Shown piece after piece: positions 1-8,342 of a DNA stretch of 64,000 nt. The DNA lies in contig CALRNX020000001.1 in the NCBI GenBank assembly GCA_943369665.1, positions 620,001 to 684,000 on the forward strand, in the 5' to 3' direction. Position numbers and translations under genes: made by a program. Below the pieces are notes generated by a model. It made no database searches and was not told the origin of the DNA. It worked only from the letters and a program-made list of their open reading frames with translations. The stretch comes from UKL13-3 sp943369665 (lineage in GTDB: Bacteria > Bacteroidota > Bacteroidia > UKL13-3). The number at the start of each line of letters is the position of its first letter. Positions within the stretch are counted from its first letter, which is position 1.

Positions 1-1
1 T

Positions 2-814
2 CATGTTACCAAATTTATGTTGCCCAATGGTGTAAAAGGAATTTATGAAAACCAGGTATGGAATACCATTACCGATAAAGTGAATAATTACCCGGTATTC
101 AACATTGACCGGTATCAAACAGCAACAGCAAAATCACAAACACTCAATTTTATCCGGGCAGATGCAAGTGAGTTAAACGATGAAACCATCGCCTACCTAA
201 GCAAAGAAAGCAAGGTCGTTATACTATTAAGCAGTACCAGCCAGCATGCCGTAGCCGAATTACGCAACACTTTTTTGCGGTTTAAACAATCAAACCTTCT
301 TCACCCTGTAATTATTTGCAGAACCTATTCGATGGAGGATGAAGAACAATGTATGTTATTTGCCTCTACCGATTCAGGGAGTTTATTTACAGATGGATTG
401 GGTGATGGATTAATGCTTAGCAACCCGCAGGTAAAACATAACCGAATCAATGCAATCGGATTTGGCATATTGCAGGCAGCCAGGGCACGTATTACCAAAA
501 CCGAATACATCAGTTGCCCAAGTTGTGGCCGTACCTTATTTGATCTGCAGGAAACCACAGCCCTTATCCGCAAACATACCGATCATTTAAAGGGCGTAAA
601 AATTGCCATAATGGGTTGTATTGTAAACGGACCGGGCGAAATGGCCGATGCCGATTATGGTTATGTGGGCTCCGGGGTAGGAAAGATCACTCTATACAAG
701 GGTAAAGAAGTTATAAAAAGAGGTGTAAACAAAGAAACTGCCGTTGAAGAGTTGATAAACATTATAAAAGATGACGGGAATTGGGTAGATTTGTCGTCCG
801 TGCAACCATATTAA
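2..814 (+). CDS. ispG: IspG, C-terminal part (5' end outside window)
   Basis: C-terminal part of 4-hydroxy-3-methylbut-2-en-1-yl diphosphate synthase, the iron-sulfur enzyme that makes HMBPP in the MEP isoprenoid pathway. The reading frame is already open at base 2, so the gene starts to the left of the window. The cluster ligands are visible: SCPSCG around residue 170 of the visible part and GCIVNGPGE about 35 residues later, the latter a family signature. The sequence before them (about 120 residues with little similarity to the short form) fits the long IspG of Bacteroidota and plants, which has an extra inserted domain. A second gene of the same pathway, dxr, lies 20 kb downstream on the same strand. 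The next gene starts 103 bases on and has its own promoter. Confidence 0.95.
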   Translation, partial: HVTKFMLPNGVKGIYENQVWNTITDKVNNYPVFNIDRYQTATAKSQTLNFIRADASELNDETIAYLSKESKVVILLSSTSQHAVAELRNTFLRFKQSNLLHPVIICRTYSMEDEEQCMLFASTDSGSLFTDGLGDGLMLSNPQVKHNRINAIGFGILQAARARITKTEYISCPSCGRTLFDLQETTALIRKHTDHLKGVKIAIMGCIVNGPGEMADADYGYVGSGVGKITLYKGKEVIKRGVNKETAVEELINIIKDDGNWVDLSSVQPY

Positions 815-851
815 GAGGGCCCGGGTCTGATAATAAAACCAAGTTCAAATT

Positions 852-880
852 TTGGAAATAGGTCTTTTTTTCTATTATTG
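852..880 (+). promoter_or_regulatory. Candidate Bacteroidota promoter for the secreted protein at 918
   Basis: TTG at 852-854 and TATTATTG at 873-880, separated by 18 bases; the second box differs from TAnnTTTG at one position. Predicted leader is about 30 bases. Based on pattern match only. Confidence 0.45.
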
Positions 881-917
881 CACTTTACTATCGTTAATAA
901 AACTTAAATAAATACAT

Positions 918-2270
918 ATGAAAAAGTTAATTTTTACAGCTTTGTCTGTTGTAGCAGTTGGTTCAGCATTTGCACAACAAAAAATAGACAACCGAAACGA
1001 AACCAGATTTAATGCTGCCAACAAGGTAGTATCTCCTTCACAACAACAATCAATGAGCAAAGCAGATAACAGATCTGACTGGTTCGCTCCAACTGATTGG
1101 GCAGAAGCTTCTGGTGCCGGTGCATTTATGCAAACTTATGTTCAATTTGTAATGCCTGACTCATTATGTAAATATATTGATGAGGGAGATACAATCAGCA
1201 GACCATACAATATCAGCTTCGGTCAAATTATTGACCCTAAAGATGACAATATTGATAACAGTGCAGATCCTGGTATTAAAATGTCGAAATGGACAGGATA
1301 CACTTTGGATTCAGTAGGTCTAGTTTACCTATATGTTAGAAATGTAGACATGAAAGATGACGGTAATGGTAATATGGTTGATGTAGTTGATACATTAATT
1401 ATCAATTATTTTACAATGCCTAACAATGGAATCAACAAAAACACTTTGGTAGGTTCTGGTGAATTAGTAGCTTATCCAAACTGGAATGTTGCTGGCTTAA
1501 GAGCTGTAAACTACATTGCTACACAAAAAATTCCTTTGACCCGTGAAGACAGTACAACTGCAAGAAACAACAACGGTGGTTTTGAGAACGCATGGGGATT
1601 AAAATCGAAAAATTTTGCTGCTCCTGCTGGTGTTACTGTTGCAGCTAAAGGTGCTACAGATAATATCGTTGGTTATTCAGTAGGTTTCAAATTGGGACAT
1701 GCATACGATAGCAACAACGTAATCATCTACCAAAAAGACCCTAACTTGTTCCCATTAACAGCTCCAAGAGCTAACTACTTCGGTTACAGCTTAGCTATTA
1801 ACGAAGGAACTACTGAGCAACAAGTAAACCAAACTAAATTCTACACCAACGCATTGTTTGCAACTAAAACTGCTGCTTACAACAATACAGGTTCAGGATG
1901 GTCAGGTTATATCCCTGGTAATGCTTACTTCGAAACTCAATATGTTCAAGCTGATGTGTTCTTGACTACTTTGAACACTGGTATCAAAACGATCAACAAC
2001 GATCAATTTGCAATGAGTTCAGTTTACCCTAACCCTGCGCAAGTAGGTGGAACAGCTATCATGGCGTTCAACTTAAAAGCATCTTCAAACGTAAGTGTTA
2101 ACATTTACAATATTGCTGGTGTTCAAGTTAAATCGGTAATGAACAAAACCTTTGCTGCTGGCGAACATACTCAAGAATTCGATCTAGCTGGATTAAAAGC
2201 TGGTATCTACTTGGTTAGCATGAACGTTAACGGTACTACAATCACTAAAAAATTAACCATCACTGAATAA
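918..2270 (+). CDS. Secreted protein with type IX sorting domain
   Basis: A 450-residue exported protein of unknown function. Residues 1-20 (MKKLIFTALSV then a small-residue AFAQ cut site) form a signal peptide. The last 75-80 residues, starting at a YPNP motif and ending in KKLTITE, are a type A C-terminal sorting domain (TIGR04183 kind), so the protein is expected to pass the outer membrane by the type IX (Por) system and be anchored or released there. The middle part (about 30-360) has many Asn, Thr and Gly residues and no domain I recognise. The codon use is unusually regular (few rare codons), which fits a highly expressed gene. It is monocistronic: own promoter upstream and a strong hairpin terminator immediately downstream. 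Confidence 0.9.
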   Translation: MKKLIFTALSVVAVGSAFAQQKIDNRNETRFNAANKVVSPSQQQSMSKADNRSDWFAPTDWAEASGAGAFMQTYVQFVMPDSLCKYIDEGDTISRPYNISFGQIIDPKDDNIDNSADPGIKMSKWTGYTLDSVGLVYLYVRNVDMKDDGNGNMVDVVDTLIINYFTMPNNGINKNTLVGSGELVAYPNWNVAGLRAVNYIATQKIPLTREDSTTARNNNGGFENAWGLKSKNFAAPAGVTVAAKGATDNIVGYSVGFKLGHAYDSNNVIIYQKDPNLFPLTAPRANYFGYSLAINEGTTEQQVNQTKFYTNALFATKTAAYNNTGSGWSGYIPGNAYFETQYVQADVFLTTLNTGIKTINNDQFAMSSVYPNPAQVGGTAIMAFNLKASSNVSVNIYNIAGVQVKSVMNKTFAAGEHTQEFDLAGLKAGIYLVSMNVNGTTITKKLTITE

Positions 2271-2290
2271 TCCTCAGTTAGTTGGATAAC

Positions 2291-2328
2291 AAAAAAAGCG
2301 TCCCGCAATACTGTGGGACGCTTTTTTT
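2291..2328 (+). terminator. Bidirectional intrinsic terminator
   Basis: A 14-base perfect stem (AAAAAAAGCGTCCC with GGGACGCTTTTTTT, extended inward by a wobble and two more pairs) with a 4-base loop. The A-run and T-run make it work in both directions, which suits its place between two convergent transcription units ending at 2270 and 2348. Confidence 0.9.
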
Positions 2329-2347
2329 ATGCTTTCTATTGAAAATG

Positions 2348-2752
2348 TTATAATGACTTTTCTTCTGAAGAAGGTACTTCTTCGTTTGGTTTTTCAGTTT
2401 CAATCTCGTCCTTGCTATCCAGCCATTTTCGGAGCCATTTGATACCCAAACTGGCGATGGCATACTTAGCGGTAGTGCCAACCACTTTCATATTGATCGG
2501 GCTTCCTTTTACTGTTCCTTTGGCCACTTCGGCAATTACCGGCAACAAGCCCGGCTGGATAAGATTGAGTGCTGTATTTAAAATACTGCTGCCTTTAAAT
2601 GGGTTGATTTCTTTCCAAACCATTTTTTTATAGTTCGATTTCAGATAACCCCAGCTGTCCAATAGTTGTGCTTCCTTGTTTTGCAATTGCATACGCAACA
2701 ACGACTGTTCATGCTTCAAATCGGAATATGTTTTAATGGATCTACGCTTCAT
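2348..2752 (-). CDS. Small basic protein of unknown function, last gene of YtxH operon
   Basis: About 134 residues, unrecognised. The N-terminal half is charged and probably helical (SLLRMQLQNKEAQLLDSWGYLKSNYKKM); the middle (about 60-110) is weakly hydrophobic (LNLIQPGLLPVIAEV, TTAKYAIASLGIKWL) and the tail is acidic. It overlaps the holin-like gene upstream: an ATG at 2761 gives 137 residues and a 20-base overlap, an ATG at 2752 gives 134 residues and an 11-base overlap, equal to the overlap of the previous gene pair, so I prefer 2752. Context suggests a role with the two preceding envelope proteins. Transcription ends at the shared terminator 2291-2328. Confidence 0.75.
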   Translation of the reverse strand: MKRRSIKTYSDLKHEQSLLRMQLQNKEAQLLDSWGYLKSNYKKMVWKEINPFKGSSILNTALNLIQPGLLPVIAEVAKGTVKGSPINMKVVGTTAKYAIASLGIKWLRKWLDSKDEIETEKPNEEVPSSEEKSL

Positions 2753-3119
2753 CGTCTTCATACATTAGAGTGATAATGGCATTTACAACAGGAATTTGAA
2801 TGATCCTTTTTCGGAACAATACAACCACAATCAATAGTAAAACATAACCAAGCGCAACCAGTCCAAATCCTTTTAGCAGGCTTCCCAACCACTCACTGAA
2901 ATAAAAACCAGCTACCAAACTCGAAAACAGGATGGTGAAAAATACCAATACCATGATCACAAGCGCTGTTATCATTTGGCCGGCTGCCTTTGATAATTTA
3001 TCCACCGAAGTGGCTTTAAATAAATCAACGCGCAACTCCACATACTCTGTCAGTTGTTCTTTTAACCTTTCGGCAAATGCTTCTGCCGTTTGTTCTTCTG
3101 TATTTGGTTTATGATCCAT
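2742..3119 (-). CDS. Phage-holin-family / DUF1469-like membrane protein
   Basis: A 125-residue protein with a charged amphipathic N-terminus (EEQTAEAFAERLKEQLTEYVELRVDLFKATSVDKLSKAAG) followed by two hydrophobic segments at about 50-72 and 78-103. This plan, an amphipathic helix and a helical hairpin, is that of the holin-X / DUF1469 family often found beside YtxH genes. The family name does not imply a phage: there are no phage genes here. Overlaps both neighbours (11 bases with the YtxH gene, 11-20 with the following gene), so the three are translated from one message. Role in the envelope or stress response is inferred from partners only. Confidence 0.8.
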   Translation of the reverse strand: MDHKPNTEEQTAEAFAERLKEQLTEYVELRVDLFKATSVDKLSKAAGQMITALVIMVLVFFTILFSSLVAGFYFSEWLGSLLKGFGLVALGYVLLLIVVVLFRKRIIQIPVVNAIITLMYEDDEA

Positions 3120-3312
3120 TTTGTTCTTGCTGATGATTATTCAATTTTTCTTTGAGTGCCTCGAATTCTTTTTCTGCAATATCCTTCAGGTCATTGCCTT
3201 TTTCTTTCATTTTTTGCACCATTTCCTTCCCTTCTTTACTTGTAAAAAGCCAGGTAATGCCTGCGCCAACAGCTGCACCTGCAATAAATGTTAACCATCC
3301 ATTCTTTTTCAT
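3109..3312 (-). CDS. YtxH-domain protein
   Basis: Short protein (67 residues from the ATG at 3312; a second in-frame ATG at 3327 would add five residues). One N-terminal membrane segment (GWLTFIAGAAVGAGITWLF) is followed by SKEGKEMVQKMKEKG and a helical, glutamate- and lysine-rich tail. That is the layout of YtxH proteins, linked in other bacteria to general stress. First gene of a three-gene operon with overlapping ends, read away from the divergent permease gene at 3375. Confidence 0.85.
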   Translation of the reverse strand: MKKNGWLTFIAGAAVGAGITWLFTSKEGKEMVQKMKEKGNDLKDIAEKEFEALKEKLNNHQQEQNGS

Positions 3313-3374
3313 GGTAATTCTTTTCATTCAAATATAAGTCAAAGTTGATTACTTTTATCCCAATAACAATTGTC

Positions 3375-4394
3375 ATGGAAGTAGATAAAACAACGGTCAA
3401 AAAATACTTATCACTGAGCCTCATCATCCTCTTTGCGATCTTTTTATTGTATTTGTTGCGACAATTCATCACTCCGTTTTTGGGAGCCATTATCTTTTAT
3501 GTACTGTTTAAACCGATGATGCTCAAACTTGTTGAAAAATACAACTGGAAAACCAATTGGGCCGTAATCGTTATCATTTTACTTTCATTCACAATCATCC
3601 TCATTCCGATCCTCTCACTCAGCTATATGTTGTATGCTAAAATAGCAGAGGTGATCAGTGATCCCAGTTCAATGCTTAATATTGTCAATATAGCCAGCGA
3701 TAAGATCCTGGCGTTAACGGGAGTTGACATCCTGAACAAAGAAAACATAGCGGTATTCAAACAGAATGCAGGTAACCTTATTCCTTCCTTTTTAAATCAA
3801 TTTTTATGGATATTGGGCAATATCGGGGTGATGTATTTTATCCTGTATTACCTATTGATGAATAGCAAACAAGTAACCCTTGAAACAAACAGGATCCTTC
3901 CTTTTAACCCGGAAAACATCAAAATACTCAATACCGAATTGGAATCGATGACAATGTCAAATGTTATCGGTGTACCCACTATTGGTATTATTCAAGGAGC
4001 TTTTGCGGCCTTAGGATATTGGATCTTCGGAATTAAGGAGCCTGTTTTTTGGGGCGTTATTACGGCTTTTGTTTCCTTAATCCCTCTTGTAGGATCTACG
4101 CTTATCTGGATCCCTGCAGCCATTTTTTTACTTGCAATGGGCAATACCTGGCAAGGGATCAGCTTATTGGCATATGGTGCCATCATTATTATAAATATTG
4201 ATAATGTGGCAAGATTATTCATTCAGAAAAAATTTGCAGATGTACACCCTGTTATCACCATTTTTGGTGTCCTCATCGGGATCAATCTGTTTGGATTACC
4301 CGGACTTATTTTCGGGCCATTGATGCTTTCGTATTTTGTTATTTTTATCCGAATGTACCGTAAGATCTATTCCAATAATACCTTAACCGACTAG
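3375..4394 (+). CDS. AI-2E family transporter (PerM/UPF0118 type)
   Basis: A 339-residue polytopic membrane protein. Hydrophobic segments occur near residues 12-30, 35-55, 62-85, 140-165 and in a block of several segments from about 200 to 330, the usual PerM/TqsA pattern. The motif GxxxGxIPLVGS-like stretch (AFVSLIPLVGSTLIW) and the late PGLIFGP motif are family hallmarks. Members have been reported as AI-2 exporters or Na+/H+ antiporters; the substrate here cannot be told. I start at the ATG at 3375 (MEVDKTTVKK); a TTG ten codons upstream is open but not needed. The stop codon overlaps by four bases the stop of the convergent polyprenyl synthase gene. Confidence 0.88.
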   Translation: MEVDKTTVKKYLSLSLIILFAIFLLYLLRQFITPFLGAIIFYVLFKPMMLKLVEKYNWKTNWAVIVIILLSFTIILIPILSLSYMLYAKIAEVISDPSSMLNIVNIASDKILALTGVDILNKENIAVFKQNAGNLIPSFLNQFLWILGNIGVMYFILYYLLMNSKQVTLETNRILPFNPENIKILNTELESMTMSNVIGVPTIGIIQGAFAALGYWIFGIKEPVFWGVITAFVSLIPLVGSTLIWIPAAIFLLAMGNTWQGISLLAYGAIIIINIDNVARLFIQKKFADVHPVITIFGVLIGINLFGLPGLIFGPLMLSYFVIFIRMYRKIYSNNTLTD

Positions 4395-5365
4395 CTCATT
4401 CGTTCCATCAACTCGAGGGCTGTACTTTTCAGAACGGTTTTGCGGATAGGTTCAACACTTATTTTATCCAGGTGTTCGAATGCTTTGTGAAGGTAGGTTT
4501 CTTTCAATTCATTGGCATATTGCTTTACCTGAAGCTCGTTATAAACAGAAAGCACCCCATCAATTTTTTGTTGTTCGTCCAAAGGTTTATCCGTAACAAG
4601 TGCTGTTAGCTTCGATAAGGTTTCACCTTTTGCCAATTCAAATGCTTTGATCAGCAAAAGCGTTTTTTTATTGGCTACGATATCGCCACCTATTTTTTTG
4701 CCAACCTTATCCCCTTCACCAAATGAATCCAAAATATCATCCTGGATCTGAAAGGCAATACCGATATTTTTGCCAAACGCATACAAATGAGCAGCATCTG
4801 TTTCCGAGGCATTTGCTATAATAGCTCCCAGTTGCAACGAACAGCCTAATAACACTGCTGTTTTGAGTGTGATCATGTCGATATACTCTGATGCACTCAC
4901 ATCATTCCGGGCTTCAAAGTTCATATCTATTTGCTGACCTTCGCATACTTCAACTGATGCCTTGTTAAGCACATTCATTAATTGTTTGAGCTCTGTTGTT
5001 TCTGTTTCACAAAGCAACTGGGTAGCTTTGATCATCATCAGATCGCCACTTAAAATGCCGATTGTTTCATTCCATTTTTTGTGAACCGTTGGTTTGCCTC
5101 TTCGGATATCCGCTTTATCCATGATATCATCGTGCACCAATGTAAAATTATGAAATACCTCAACTGCCAACGCGGCCTTCACGGCATCGGTTATTTTACC
5201 TTCAAACAGGTCATTTGCCATCAACACCAATACCGGTCGTAAGCGCTTCCCTCCCAACGAAAGCATATATGAAATCGGTTCATACAACTCACGAGGTTCA
5301 CCCTGGAAGTCCATCAACTTAATTTCTTGTTCAATAAGGTTGTATAATTCTTTGTAGGTTTTCAT
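4391..5365 (-). CDS. Polyprenyl diphosphate synthase
   Basis: A 324-residue trans-isoprenyl diphosphate synthase that condenses isopentenyl units onto an allylic diphosphate. Visible family features are GGKRLRP at 38-44, the first aspartate-rich motif DDIMD at 79-83 followed by RRG, the GxxFQIQDDILD second aspartate motif near 205-215, and KKTLL after it. Chain length cannot be fixed from sequence by eye; in this phylum such enzymes make farnesyl, geranylgeranyl or menaquinone side-chain precursors. With ispG and dxr in the same window it belongs to the isoprenoid pathway. Start at ATG 5365; the gene stands alone. Confidence 0.93.
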   Translation of the reverse strand: MKTYKELYNLIEQEIKLMDFQGEPRELYEPISYMLSLGGKRLRPVLVLMANDLFEGKITDAVKAALAVEVFHNFTLVHDDIMDKADIRRGKPTVHKKWNETIGILSGDLMMIKATQLLCETETTELKQLMNVLNKASVEVCEGQQIDMNFEARNDVSASEYIDMITLKTAVLLGCSLQLGAIIANASETDAAHLYAFGKNIGIAFQIQDDILDSFGEGDKVGKKIGGDIVANKKTLLLIKAFELAKGETLSKLTALVTDKPLDEQQKIDGVLSVYNELQVKQYANELKETYLHKAFEHLDKISVEPIRKTVLKSTALELMERMS

Positions 5366-5430
5366 TTGGTTAATGGATCATGGTTTATAGATCATCGTTG
5401 GTTAGTCCATGGACCATAAGCTTCAATAGA
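5366..5430. repeat. Intergenic phrase repeat of ATGGATCATGG / TCCATGGACCAT type
   Basis: Between the polyprenyl synthase and thyA starts, a run of overlapping related phrases: ATGGATCATGG, TTTATAGATCATCG and the near-palindrome AGTCCATGGACCAT. The phrases are variants of one another on both strands. Nothing coding is visible in this gap of 156 bases. Confidence 0.5.
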
Positions 5431-5521
5431 TTCTCAACGTCAAACTTTCTTACACGGCAACAGTATTTGAAATTTTTACATTTCATCCTTTTTCGACATT
5501 CGAAATTGAATATTACATATT

Positions 5522-6316
5522 TTACACTGCTACCGGTGCTTTAATTGCAGGGTGAGGATTATAATCTTCGAGTGTAAAATCTGCGAACGTAAAATCAAAC
5601 ACAGATTTGATGTCTTTGTTTAATTTCATTGTGGGGTATGGACGTGGGTCGCGGCTCAGTTGCAATTCTACCTGCTCAAAATGATTTGAATAAATATGTG
5701 CATCGCCAAAGGTGTGTACAAAGTCTCCCGGTTCAAGTCCGCATACCTGGGCGATCATCATGGTGAGCAAAGCGTATGATGCAATATTGAAGGGAACACC
5801 CAAAAACATATCGGCACTGCGCTGGTAGAGCTGACAACTTAATTTTCCATCGGCTACATAAAACTGAAAAAAAGCATGACAAGGCATCAATGCCATTTGA
5901 GGTAAATCAGCCACATTCCAGGCACTCACGATCATCCTGCGCGAGTCGGGATTTTTTTTGATGGTTTCAATGACTTCCGTCAACTGGTCAATATGTTTGC
6001 CATTTGCTGCAGGCCAACTGCGCCATTGGTAACCATAAACGGGACCAAGGTTTCCATCTTTATCAGCCCATTCATCCCAAATGCTTACGCCATTGTCTTT
6101 TAAATATTGGGTATTGGTTTCGCCTTTTATAAACCACAACAACTCGTGAATGATCGATTTTAAATGAACCTTTTTGGTGGTAACCAACGGAAAACCTTCA
6201 GCCAAATTGAACCGCAATTGCGCGCCAAAAAGACTTTTGGTGCCTGTGCCTGTTCTATCCGATTTAAACGTACCGTTTTGGTATATATGTTTAAGCAACG
6301 TTTCGTACTGATTCAT
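5522..6316 (-). CDS. thyA: Thymidylate synthase
   Basis: 264 residues, the same length as Escherichia coli ThyA. It methylates dUMP to dTMP with methylenetetrahydrofolate, producing dihydrofolate. Visible hallmarks are the N-terminal SDRTGTGTKSLFG phosphate-binding arginine loop, the catalytic cysteine in MPCHAFFQFYV (about residue 146), the QRSADMFLGVPFNIASYALL segment that binds dUMP, and GDAHIYSNH. No dihydrofolate reductase gene lies next to it, although the two are often paired. Start at ATG 6316; the divergent TonB receptor begins 138 bases away. Confidence 0.98.
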   Translation of the reverse strand: MNQYETLLKHIYQNGTFKSDRTGTGTKSLFGAQLRFNLAEGFPLVTTKKVHLKSIIHELLWFIKGETNTQYLKDNGVSIWDEWADKDGNLGPVYGYQWRSWPAANGKHIDQLTEVIETIKKNPDSRRMIVSAWNVADLPQMALMPCHAFFQFYVADGKLSCQLYQRSADMFLGVPFNIASYALLTMMIAQVCGLEPGDFVHTFGDAHIYSNHFEQVELQLSRDPRPYPTMKLNKDIKSVFDFTFADFTLEDYNPHPAIKAPVAV

Positions 6317-6454
6317 GTGTCAAATGTTATTTTTTCAGGTTAAAAGTTTTTGGAATATTTTCAACATTGTGTGCTAATTGGTTACAGGTTGTTTAACGAA
6401 TGTCACTTGCGCCTTAAAAGCCTTGTACTATACTCGCGGCAAATTAAAAACCTG

Positions 6455-8263
6455 ATGAAAAAACTACCACTCTGTTTATCAATAACATTGCTCATTTCAG
6501 GCATCCAAAGCCAGGCTCAATCCGATTCAACCTTATTACCAAACGTAACCATTACCAGCAACCGGATCGAATCGAAAGTAAATACTGCTTCCAAAAGTGT
6601 ATCTATACTAAGTAAAACAGACCTTCACTCCCTATCCGGACAAACGCCAAACGATTGGCTGGGAACGGTGAGCGGGGTGGATATCCGCCAACGCGGACCG
6701 GTAGGTGTACAAGCCGATATCGGGATCCGTGGAGGTTCATTCGACCAATCGCTGGTTTTGTTAAACGGTATGAAATTAAGCGACCCACAAACCGGGCATC
6801 ACATGATGAATTTGCCACTTACCAACGAGGCGATTGAACAAATAGAAGTGATCAAAACTTCGGCAGCACGCATCTATGGAATTAATGCGCTCACGGGTTC
6901 GGTTAATTTTGTAACAAAAGTTCCGCAAAAAAACATGGTATACCTTGGTGGTTATGCAGGCGATTTTGGATTATACGGATTACAAGCAGGTGTAGCGTTT
7001 AATGCTAAAAATATTGGCCAGCATATTTCGCTTTCACACAGCGCATCTGATGGATACAAATCCAATACTGATTTTAATATCAACCAATTGTTTTACCAGG
7101 CAACCATAAAAGCCGGAAAAGGAAAGCTTAATTTTGTGGGAGGTTATACAACCCGCGCCTTTGGTGCATCCGGATTTTACGCTCCAAACTCAACCGAGTA
7201 CGAGGAAACCAAAACCGGTTTTGGCGGTTTGCAATATGAAAACAAATGGAATAACTGGAAATTAAAATCGCAGGTATATTATCGCTACAACGAGGACGAC
7301 TATGTGTATGTTCGCGCCAATCCTGAGCTTTACCACAACCACCATTACTCACACACAGCGGGAGCTGAGATCCATTTAACGTATACTTCATTTCTGGGTG
7401 AAACAGGGTTTGGCATTGATACCCGAACCGAAAGACTCAACAGTAACAATTTGGGAAAACACGAACGCAATATCGGTGGTGTGTTTGCCGAGCATCGTTT
7501 TGCCTTTTTCCAACAAAAATTACTGGTTACTCCGGGTGTTTATGTAAATGCATATTCCGGTAACAATACCGCTGCATTCCCGGGCATTGACGCAACTTAT
7601 AACTTCAAAAACAATATCTCATTGTTTGCATCTATAGATAAGGGAATGCGCCTGCCAACCTATACTGATTTGTATTACAAAGGCGCAACCAATATTGGCA
7701 ATCCAAACCTCAAAGCCGAAGAAGCCCTTAATTCAGAAATCGGTGTTAAAATAAACCGACAAACCTGGAACATGAGTGCTGCATTTTTTAACCGCCAGTC
7801 AACCAATTTAATTGATTGGGCACGAACAGATGCTACACAAAAATGGCAACCCCTTAATATTAACAATGTAACGTATAACGGGCTCGAAACCAATATCGGA
7901 AAATCATTCAAGCATCTGCTCAAACAAATAGCGGTAAGTTATACATTTATTGATGCCAACTATAACCAACCAGACAATTATACAAGCCGATACACTCTTT
8001 CCAATATTCGCCACCAGGTGATTGGAACAATGACGATTAACTGGTTCAAACAACTGTATCAATCGGTAACAGTACGCCATATCAACCGGGTTTCAATGAC
8101 GGATTATACCTTGCTCGATTCAAAGCTGATGTACCGTTTCAAATATGTTGAGGTGTATGCCGATGTCAGCAATATCATGAATACCAATTACATGGAAGCT
8201 GGTTATGTAACCATGCCCGGCCGTTGGTTTAAAGTTGGATTCGACATAAAGCTCAACTATTAA
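6455..8263 (+). CDS. TonB-dependent outer membrane receptor
   Basis: About 602 residues from the ATG at 6455, which begins a signal peptide (MKKLPLCLSITLLISGIQSQAQ). Next comes a plug domain: LPNVTITSNRIESKV is a TonB-box-like start, followed by the RQRGPVGVQADIGIRGGSFDQSLVLLNG pattern typical of plugs (quoted in part). The remainder is beta-barrel, with alternating aromatic strands and a closing strand ending FDIKLNY. It lacks the long carboxypeptidase-like N-terminal extension of SusC proteins and has no SusD neighbour, so it more resembles a cobalamin or siderophore receptor. Ligand unknown. An upstream in-frame TTG at 6350 is open but would put junk before the signal peptide. Confidence 0.92.
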   Translation: MKKLPLCLSITLLISGIQSQAQSDSTLLPNVTITSNRIESKVNTASKSVSILSKTDLHSLSGQTPNDWLGTVSGVDIRQRGPVGVQADIGIRGGSFDQSLVLLNGMKLSDPQTGHHMMNLPLTNEAIEQIEVIKTSAARIYGINALTGSVNFVTKVPQKNMVYLGGYAGDFGLYGLQAGVAFNAKNIGQHISLSHSASDGYKSNTDFNINQLFYQATIKAGKGKLNFVGGYTTRAFGASGFYAPNSTEYEETKTGFGGLQYENKWNNWKLKSQVYYRYNEDDYVYVRANPELYHNHHYSHTAGAEIHLTYTSFLGETGFGIDTRTERLNSNNLGKHERNIGGVFAEHRFAFFQQKLLVTPGVYVNAYSGNNTAAFPGIDATYNFKNNISLFASIDKGMRLPTYTDLYYKGATNIGNPNLKAEEALNSEIGVKINRQTWNMSAAFFNRQSTNLIDWARTDATQKWQPLNINNVTYNGLETNIGKSFKHLLKQIAVSYTFIDANYNQPDNYTSRYTLSNIRHQVIGTMTINWFKQLYQSVTVRHINRVSMTDYTLLDSKLMYRFKYVEVYADVSNIMNTNYMEAGYVTMPGRWFKVGFDIKLNY

Positions 8264-8302
8264 GCATTTTAAGATTAGAGTAGCTAAAATCAATTCTATT
8301 GT

Positions 8303-8310
8303 TATTTTTG
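8303..8310 (+). promoter_or_regulatory. Candidate -7 box for the E2 gene
   Basis: TATTTTTG matches TAnnTTTG exactly, 32 bases before the start codon of the pyruvate dehydrogenase E2 gene. No clear TTG is present at the expected upstream distance, so confidence is limited. Confidence 0.35.
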
Positions 8311-8342
8311 TTGACTTTTAAAAATTACAGAAAAACGAAATT

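Noticed and set aside
2742..3119. Prophage remnant because of the holin-like protein
   Set aside because: This family is chromosomal and usually sits beside YtxH; no other phage gene is near.
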